From positions 1-7,148 of the forward strand of contig JANORP010000390.1 in the NCBI GenBank assembly GCA_031415375.1: a DNA stretch of 7,148 bases, written 5' to 3'. Shown here piece after piece: positions 1 through 4,225 of the stretch; position 1 is the first letter of the stretch; every line of letters starts with the position of its first letter. The notes beneath the pieces were generated by a model that was not told the origin of the DNA, ran no database searches, and saw nothing but the letters and a program-made list of their open reading frames with translations. This DNA comes from JADKCL01 sp031415375. GTDB lineage: Bacteria; Bacteroidota; Bacteroidia; J057; JADKCL01. Both the position numbers and the translations under genes were made by a program.

Positions 1-293
1 AGCTCCTTGGCGCTCACCCCGTTCTTGGAGTTGCTGAACAACAGGATGGCGAAGAACCAGAGCGAGATCGCGATCTTGGTGTCCTTCAACGGGGTCTTGG
101 CAAGGGGGAAAACCTGATAGCCGCACCACTGGCAAGCGTAGCATTTGCGGCCTGTGACGTGGCTCCATTTGGTTTCAGTCTCGCAGTCGGGGCAAACAGT
201 CAAGTCACCGTAGACACGGTCGAAAATCTCATCCAAGCAAGCTTTCTCGGTGGGGTAGAGTTTCCTGAATTCTGTGATATTCAACTGTTTCAT
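1..293 (-). CDS. IS1595-family transposase, N-terminal part (cut by window edge)
   Basis: Reading the minus strand from the ATG at 293 gives 97 full codons with no stop before the window edge, so this is a partial gene at the left border and not necessarily a broken one. The protein begins MKQLNITEFRKLYPTEKACL. It has a zinc ribbon with cysteine pairs C34-P-D-C37 and C54-Q-W-C57, the second in the context KCYACQWCGYQ. Then come VFPLAKTPLKDTKIAISLWF and a helix ending SNSKNGVSAKEL. This order (short helix with C-L-x-x-I/L-F, zinc ribbon, 'T-P-L' stretch, W-F helix, 'S-K-x-G-V-S-A-x-E-L') is that of the IS1595 transposase N-terminus, which binds DNA. The DDE/DDN-type catalytic domain should follow to the left of position 1. 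An AAGG lies 3 nt upstream of the ATG, a weak ribosome site. No terminal inverted repeat could be assigned because the other end is not visible. Family assignment is from remembered family features, not a search. Confidence 0.88.
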   Translation of the reverse strand, partial: MKQLNITEFRKLYPTEKACLDEIFDRVYGDLTVCPDCETETKWSHVTGRKCYACQWCGYQVFPLAKTPLKDTKIAISLWFFAILLFSNSKNGVSAKE

Positions 294-306
294 AGCCTTG
301 TGCGAT

Positions 307-352
307 TTTGATATTGTAAATATCAAACCCGACTTTGACATCTCGTGTCAAA
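307..352. repeat. Two adjacent, related palindromes between divergent genes
   Basis: Palindrome 1 has perfect 9-bp arms TTTGATATT (307-315) and AATATCAAA (319-327) around a 3-nt centre GTA. Palindrome 2 has perfect 7-bp arms TTTGACA (334-340) and TGTCAAA (346-352) around a 5-nt centre. Both start TTTGA and end TCAAA, and they lie 6 bp apart, just upstream of the transposase ATG at 293 and before the plus-strand promoter box at 397. They could be paired operator half-sites for a dimeric regulator, transposase-binding sites near the right end of the insertion element, or a by-product of coding repeats: in the plus frame that continues into the 409-945 gene both contain Asp-Phe-Asp-Ile. The repeats are seen directly; the role is inference. 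Confidence 0.5.
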
Positions 353-396
353 AACCAAGGGCCATTTCGAGGGATGGTGTTTATTTTTCGGGGCCG

Positions 397-404
397 TATA
401 TTTG
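397..404 (+). promoter_or_regulatory. Candidate Bacteroidetes -7 promoter element
   Basis: TATATTTG is an exact match to the Bacteroidetes -7 consensus TAnnTTTG and lies just before the ATG at 409. No clear TTG -33 element is seen at the usual distance, so support rests on one box. If it is used, transcription would start at or close to 409. That would make the 409 ATG nearly leaderless or favour the in-frame ATG at 433, which has an A-rich stretch (GAAAAACGATAAC) upstream. Confidence 0.3.
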
Positions 405-408
405 TCAC

Positions 409-945
409 ATGAAAAACGATAACTTGGCCCTCATGGCAGTGCATGAAAATTACGACCTGATCCTGTCCAAGGGGGCGGAGATCGTCAAGGGCTTGAAAAA
501 GGGTTTGGAGTTCCCTGTCGTTCGCAAGGGAACCCGACTGATAAGTTCGGGGCCGTCTAGTTTCAGGATGGACTTCTCGTGCTTCTCCCTCCGCCTGTGC
601 CTTCGCGTGGAATTCGACATGCCCTTGCAGGAGTCAATGGAACCCCTAGACGTGTTGGGCAGCCTTGTCCTGTACCGTGTTGGCTACGATGGCGACGACG
701 AGGCATTGACACCGTTCCCGTTCATCGGGGATTCCGACAACAAAACAAACACCTTGACCTACAACGGGGCGGGGTACGTGAAGGGGTACAAAGCCAACTT
801 GAGCAAGGAGATGGAGCGGTATTACAGCAACCCCACCACACGGGACATGAGCTACTACGCCAACTTGAGGGACTTCACCCCATACTTTTGGGATACCCTA
901 GAGACATTCGTGGCCAAGTCGGGTATTCGGGTAATACCTGAATAG
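409..945 (+). CDS. Hypothetical protein, unrecognised orphan (~178 aa)
   Basis: I do not recognise this protein. From the ATG at 409 it is 178 residues, begins MKNDNLALMAVHENYDLILS and ends FVAKSGIRVIPE. It has no signal peptide or membrane segment, and no catalytic motif that I can name. The second half is rich in Tyr, Asp, Asn and Gly and may be beta-rich. Codon choice (TTG, AAG, GGG, ACC, GAC) resembles the neighbouring transposase and differs from the AT-rich gene to the right. The frame stays open upstream to a GTG at 274 and a TTG at 298, but the 274 start would overlap the transposase start. ATG 433 is the alternative downstream start. An 11-bp direct repeat (387-397 and 546-556) encodes the same Ser-Gly-Pro in this frame, so coding may extend upstream and the gene could be a fragment trimmed by the insertion element. 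It converges with the next gene, with 13 bp between stop codons. Confidence 0.55.
   Translation: MKNDNLALMAVHENYDLILSKGAEIVKGLKKGLEFPVVRKGTRLISSGPSSFRMDFSCFSLRLCLRVEFDMPLQESMEPLDVLGSLVLYRVGYDGDDEALTPFPFIGDSDNKTNTLTYNGAGYVKGYKANLSKEMERYYSNPTTRDMSYYANLRDFTPYFWDTLETFVAKSGIRVIPE
924..944. repeat. Inverted repeat at the convergent gene ends
   Basis: TATTCGGGT (924-932) and ACCTGAATA (936-944) can form a 9-bp stem with one G-U wobble and a 3-nt loop on the plus-strand transcript; the stop codon of the 409-945 gene starts inside the second arm. On the minus strand the same position is an A-C mismatch. No T-run follows on either strand, so it is not a standard intrinsic terminator, but its place between convergent genes fits a transcript-end hairpin. 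Confidence 0.3.
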
Positions 946-958
946 GTCTGTACTTGCT

Positions 959-2785
959 TCATGTATATAGACACCTTTTATAATCGCCTGCAGCCACCCA
1001 AACCTCAAGCTTCAAGTTTCGCTTTTGTAATTGAGCTATGAGGTCAGAAACGCGATCCTGATAGTTATTGGTATGAAAGAGTTTTCTATTTGCCTTATCA
1101 TAGACCTCAGCGCCTGCGAGAAAAACTACGGAATCCTCATCGTTGATCAAATTTAGAAAAAGTGCATCCGAGGCCGTAAAAGTGTCTATTTTTTGTTCGG
1201 GCGCTCCGTCCTGTAATTCAAACCGAAACACTCTCGTATCAAGCATTTCGGGTTCCTCATCCTTGATCACAAAAACCCTGATGTTATACCTTCTCAACAA
1301 TTCAGCATGTTTTTCAATACAACGGATTACAACCCTACTGTATCCAAATAGACAAATATATTTGTTTTCTGAAGATTTAGACCCCAGCTTTTTAAGCGCT
1401 TTTCTGAAATTGGCGGAGACTATTTCCATCCCTTTTTCATATTCATCGAAGAAAAATGCCTGTATCCCACCAAGCGGTATCGAGTTATCTGACAGTATCT
1501 GTGGCCCGTCAAAATTTTCTTCAACTGTACCTAGATATCGATTGTGCTTAACACACCATAATAATTGTGAAATATCGATATCCTTTCCTTCCATTCTAAA
1601 TTGTGAACAACTCTCCGGACGGTGGTAAAAATAGTTCTCTACCAAAATCAGTAAGTCCATTCCAAAATGGGCCTTACTTCGACCCAGCAAACAACGCAAC
1701 TTACTATAAATGATCAATCTCATTTTTGGGTTGTGATTTCTGTCTTCCATCAATTTTGTAATTTTTGCTATACCGGTCACAAAAAACCAGAAAGCATGTG
1801 ATGTAGAAGTACCAGACGAAATTCCTACTAAGTACTGATGTAAATCTGAGTGGATGACTATCTGCTCGAGATAATTGGCATGTTTTTCTACAATATCCGA
1901 ATAGATATGGTCTAAGGATTGTTTCAGTTGTTGAAAGGTTTGTTGAAACTGTGGGTTAGCTGCAAAATCGTTGCGCTCAAGCCAGCGCTCCATTCTTACG
2001 ATTTCGTTGATGAAACGATTCAAACGGACTTTAAAGACGGATGGCGTGAATTTGAGGATATGGTGACAAAGTTCGCGCTCTCTAATGTGTAGTTGCCTAG
2101 ATGCCAACTCCTTCAAGGCATTACATTTATCAATCAATTCTTCATGTTTGACTAAAAAAGATTCAGCTTCATTTCGCAACCCGACCAAAGATTTCTTCAA
2201 TTCTCGAAGCGAAAAAGTGGAATTGTGATTTTTAATTCTATACGTTTCCATAACATCTACATGAGATTTTCGCTTTACCATTTTTTTCTCAAATAGCCTA
2301 CAAAGTGATAGCATTTCAAATGCCGTTATGCTTAGCGTATTGCTCTCTCCTAATCCAATAAGACAAGCTTCAGCATATTGCTGAGGTGCCAAATAATGCA
2401 ACATCTGATCGACAAAGATGGGAGCAACAACAATCGTCAAAACAAGAGGTATGAGTAAAACCAATAGAGATCTCACCCAATCTGACTCATTGGGACCACC
2501 TTTGTGGTCAATAATTGAATAAACAATAGAAAAAATTGCGATCAGGAAGCCTAGAATCGTACCTGAATTTGCCCATAAAACAGTTGGAATGCGGCTTATT
2601 CTCGCTTCGTTTAGTTTGTACTTGCGATTGATGGAATCAAACTGAAGCTCGCGAATCCTAGTTTTCAATTTTCGATCCAGTGGGAAAAAAACCAAGTAAA
2701 CAAGTTGTGTCAAGCAAATGGGTATGCTAATAATGTGGACGAGAAAAGCCACGCCTATTCCCCTTTTACGGTATTGATTCTTCAT
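959..2785 (-). CDS. Membrane protein with C-terminal eIF-2B/MtnA-like domain
   Basis: A 608-residue protein starting at the ATG at 2785, with no evident Shine-Dalgarno. Hydrophobic segments lie at about 11-34, 67-92 and 104-127. The strongly basic stretch 35-66 and the positive-inside rule place the long C-terminal part in the cytoplasm; segment 1 may be re-entrant, since it has positive charge on both sides. Residues ~150-460 are mostly helical, with coiled-coil-like parts at ~190-235 and 275-310. Residues ~455-606 carry the landmarks of the eIF-2B alpha/beta/delta and methylthioribose-1-phosphate isomerase family (ISOCOT-type Rossmann fold): ICLFGYSRVVIRCI (477-490, compare 'LTHxYSRVVLRVL' of eIF2B-alpha), RVFVIKDEEPE (503-513), TASDALFLNL (537-546), VVFLAGAEVYDKANRKLFHT (553-572, compare 'VGAEGVxxxGGxxNKIGT') and VWVAAGDYKRC (595-605). 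Glu560 sits where the isomerases have a catalytic Asp. The gene is visibly AT-richer than its neighbours. Gene limits are firm; the domain call is by eye; the function is unknown, possibly ligand sensing at the membrane. Confidence 0.8.
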   Translation of the reverse strand: MKNQYRKRGIGVAFLVHIISIPICLTQLVYLVFFPLDRKLKTRIRELQFDSINRKYKLNEARISRIPTVLWANSGTILGFLIAIFSIVYSIIDHKGGPNESDWVRSLLVLLIPLVLTIVVAPIFVDQMLHYLAPQQYAEACLIGLGESNTLSITAFEMLSLCRLFEKKMVKRKSHVDVMETYRIKNHNSTFSLRELKKSLVGLRNEAESFLVKHEELIDKCNALKELASRQLHIRERELCHHILKFTPSVFKVRLNRFINEIVRMERWLERNDFAANPQFQQTFQQLKQSLDHIYSDIVEKHANYLEQIVIHSDLHQYLVGISSGTSTSHAFWFFVTGIAKITKLMEDRNHNPKMRLIIYSKLRCLLGRSKAHFGMDLLILVENYFYHRPESCSQFRMEGKDIDISQLLWCVKHNRYLGTVEENFDGPQILSDNSIPLGGIQAFFFDEYEKGMEIVSANFRKALKKLGSKSSENKYICLFGYSRVVIRCIEKHAELLRRYNIRVFVIKDEEPEMLDTRVFRFELQDGAPEQKIDTFTASDALFLNLINDEDSVVFLAGAEVYDKANRKLFHTNNYQDRVSDLIAQLQKRNLKLEVWVAAGDYKRCLYT

Positions 2786-3154
2786 TTTTTTAAAGATTTC
2801 TCAAATTTTGCTTCAAAAAGCCTCTGCTTTGATACACATTTTCACGCAACAGTAGTGTGTTCAAGCAGATAGGTTGTACGACTAACTTGTTCAGCGAAGC
2901 TAAATTCAGTAGGTACTTGATTCTTGAGCCCCGCTCGGCGTGGCTCAGGGCAGGCGCTGGCTCAAGATTTGCTCATCCGCCATGGCAGACGGAGGCTCCC
3001 GCTTCAAATTTCCGAGTTTGTCGTACACCGAGCAGATAGGCCTCTTTTTCGGGATGTGTTACAATGGATTCATTCAATCAATTTGGGAGACTTACAGCCC
3101 CCTTTTCCGAATGGCAAACAGATATTTCTACCCTAGGGTGAGCAGCAGAGCAGT
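2786..3154. other. Intergenic region upstream of the membrane-protein gene
   Basis: About 370 bp without a convincing gene. The first ~135 bp (2786-2920) are AT-rich and serve as the leader of the minus-strand gene starting at 2785; a small hairpin AAAGC/GCTTT (2817-2821/2826-2830) lies there, and no good TTG/TAnnTTTG promoter pair was found. A GC-rich block follows (see 2922-3060). Short open frames on the plus strand (60-74 residues, 2857-3164) overlap in different frames, have no ribosome site and resemble no protein I know; I treat them as chance. Confidence 0.5.
2922..3060. repeat. GC-rich inverted-repeat block, candidate dispersed repeat
   Basis: TCTTGAGCC (2922-2930) pairs perfectly with GGCTCAAGA (2959-2967), and a third GGCTCA copy lies between them (2942-2947), giving nested hairpins GAGCC/GGCTC. 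The perfect 8-bp palindrome GCCATGGC follows near 2979-2986, then a CCGAG direct repeat (around 3015 and 3030). The block is sharply GC-richer than the DNA on its left and has no coding pattern. It may be a short interspersed repeat or miniature mobile element, or a structured RNA leader. Copy number in the genome would decide; the repeats themselves are seen directly. Confidence 0.35.
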
Positions 3155-3201
3155 CACAAAATAGCCTCCCCGCCGAGCAATTGCGTGCTCAACAGGGAGG
3201 C
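3155..3201 (-). terminator. Hairpin terminator of the small secreted-protein gene
   Basis: On the minus strand, 7 bp past the stop codon at 3209, GCCTCCC pairs with GGGAGGC (3195-3201 with 3164-3170). An inner stem GAGCA/TGCTC (3175-3179 with 3186-3190) has a 6-nt loop. TATTTTGTG (3163-3155) follows. The stem is strong and the T-run is interrupted, so it is a likely but not textbook intrinsic terminator. Confidence 0.65.
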
Positions 3202-3208
3202 CAATCAA

Positions 3209-3856
3209 TTAGTAAGGAACCGTGAGTTTTTTCACTTTGGTTATGCCTTCGAGTTGTACAACAAATAGGTAAATCCCAGGTGACAAGGAGATAGAAATTT
3301 CACGCATGGAGTCCGTTTGCAAAGCCTGTCGAAAGACTTGTTTCCCTTCCATTGTAAGGACTTCTATGGTTCCTTGCGATTGAGAAAACCCAAAGAATTG
3401 GAGCGAAATTTGCCAATGTTTTGTAGCAAACTTGACGAACCCTTTCTCTTGGCCATCCCAAAAAAGACTCCCCCCCACCTTCAAATCAATATTGTCGATG
3501 ATCGGCCAACCATCAACTGTGGCGACGGTGCCTGCACCAGCGGCTTCGGCGGGCAGTTGCACGGTGAGGCCATGGATGATGCCATTCTTCATGTCCCAAG
3601 CCCATTCGCAGCCATTGGGACAATGCTCTGAATCCGAAAAATCGGGATCTTCGGTTTGGGCTGCATCCAATGGAGGCAGATCAAAATAAAACTCGTTGTC
3701 GGTGGTGGGGTCGGCGGTCGCAGTGCAGAGAAATTTCCAATGCTCGCTTGTCGTATCGAGGACGGTCACTTGGCCTTGTTGTTGTGCCATCGAGCGGCAC
3801 CATGTAGCCGCGAGACACATCAAAGCAATCACAATCCATTTTTTAGGGGATGGCAT
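3209..3856 (-). CDS. Small secreted protein with type IX secretion sorting domain
   Basis: From the ATG at 3856 this is a 215-residue protein. Residues 1-24 (MPSPKKWIVIALMCLAATWC then RSMA) form a typical signal peptide with cleavage expected before QQQG. The middle part (~25-150) is not recognised; it is acidic, with DNEFYFDLPPLD, a Cys-rich EHCPNGCEWAW (C79, C83) and one further Cys at 44. The last ~53 residues (IEVLTMEGKQVF ... LSPGIYLFVVQLEG ... KVKKLTVPY) match the type A C-terminal sorting domain of the Por/type IX secretion system: a beta-rich tail with 'G-x-Y' and a basic 'KVKKL' end, removed when cargo is attached to or released at the cell surface. An upstream in-frame ATG at 3889 adds 11 residues (226 aa) and has an A-rich leader typical of the phylum. 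I prefer 3856 because it gives a normal signal peptide and has AGGGAG 4 nt before it. The mature domain is only ~125 residues, so it is probably a surface or secreted structural or binding protein. Confidence 0.82.
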   Translation of the reverse strand: MPSPKKWIVIALMCLAATWCRSMAQQQGQVTVLDTTSEHWKFLCTATADPTTDNEFYFDLPPLDAAQTEDPDFSDSEHCPNGCEWAWDMKNGIIHGLTVQLPAEAAGAGTVATVDGWPIIDNIDLKVGGSLFWDGQEKGFVKFATKHWQISLQFFGFSQSQGTIEVLTMEGKQVFRQALQTDSMREISISLSPGIYLFVVQLEGITKVKKLTVPY

Positions 3857-3905
3857 AGCACTCCCTGTCAACATAAGGTCGAGATACATTTTTTGATTTT
3901 GGATT

Positions 3906-3933
3906 AAAGGTTAACTTATTGAACCGATCCTAA
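3906..3933 (-). promoter_or_regulatory. Weak candidate promoter for the secreted-protein gene
   Basis: On the minus strand TAACCTTT (3913-3906) matches TAnnTTT of the Bacteroidetes -7 element but is followed by A rather than G. A TTA (3933-3931), a poor -33 TTG, lies 17 nt upstream. Transcription would then begin around 3900, leaving roughly 10 nt to the 3889 ATG or about 45 nt to the 3856 ATG, which mildly favours the latter. Confidence 0.22.
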
Positions 3934-4150
3934 TTGGGTGAGAATTCATCTCCTTGAAGGGTGAATACACGTCTGCATTGATCCAAGGAGCCGCGCGGTG
4001 CCTTATTCGGGCGGTTCAAGCATATATGGTCTGAAAATTGAAATTGTCACTCGGAACGTAATATTTTTTTTTATTTTTTTCTGGGAACCTATTGGAGGCC
4101 ATACAAGTGCCGGAAATGTAACTCGGCATTCCAACTACGATTCAGCATAC
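3934..4150. other. Intergenic region with T-tract, no gene seen
   Basis: The space between the secreted-protein leader and the terminator of the CHAT gene holds no credible gene. Visible elements are a 7-bp inverted repeat CTCCTTG/CAAGGAG (3950-3956/3984-3990, 27-nt loop), a 17-bp tract of T with one A (4064-4080) that could be bent DNA or a promoter-upstream element for minus-strand transcription, and a TGCCG/CGGCA pair near 4110-4130. The open frame at 3998-4294 on the plus strand is low-complexity in part, runs into the CHAT gene antisense and is rejected. Confidence 0.4.
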
Positions 4151-4176
4151 AAAAAAGGGCAGCATCACTGCCGCCC
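4151..4176 (-). terminator. Rho-independent terminator of the CHAT gene
   Basis: On the minus strand, about 50 bp past the stop at 4226, GGGCGGCA (4176-4169) and TGCTGCCC (4164-4157) form an 8-bp stem with one G-U wobble. The loop is GTGA (4168-4165), a GNRA tetraloop, and six T follow (4156-4151). This is a textbook intrinsic terminator and separates the CHAT gene from the secreted-protein gene downstream. Confidence 0.88.
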
Positions 4177-4225
4177 CAGTTGGGTTGTCAAAATGTATTT
4201 CCTACGCGCCTGTGCCACCGCAGCC

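Noticed and set aside
274..408. GTG at 274 as start of the orphan gene
   Set aside because: It lies inside the divergent transposase gene and has no ribosome site. It is kept only as an open question because of the in-frame Ser-Gly-Pro repeat.
1143..1628. 161-codon plus-strand frame
   Set aside because: Entirely antisense to the 608-residue membrane-protein gene, which has clear domain structure; its Ser/Ile-rich content is typical of a shadow frame.
2857..3164. Three short overlapping plus-strand frames of 60-74 codons
   Set aside because: They overlap in different frames across a hairpin-rich block, have no recognisable motifs and no start signals. They are more likely produced by the GC-rich repeat.
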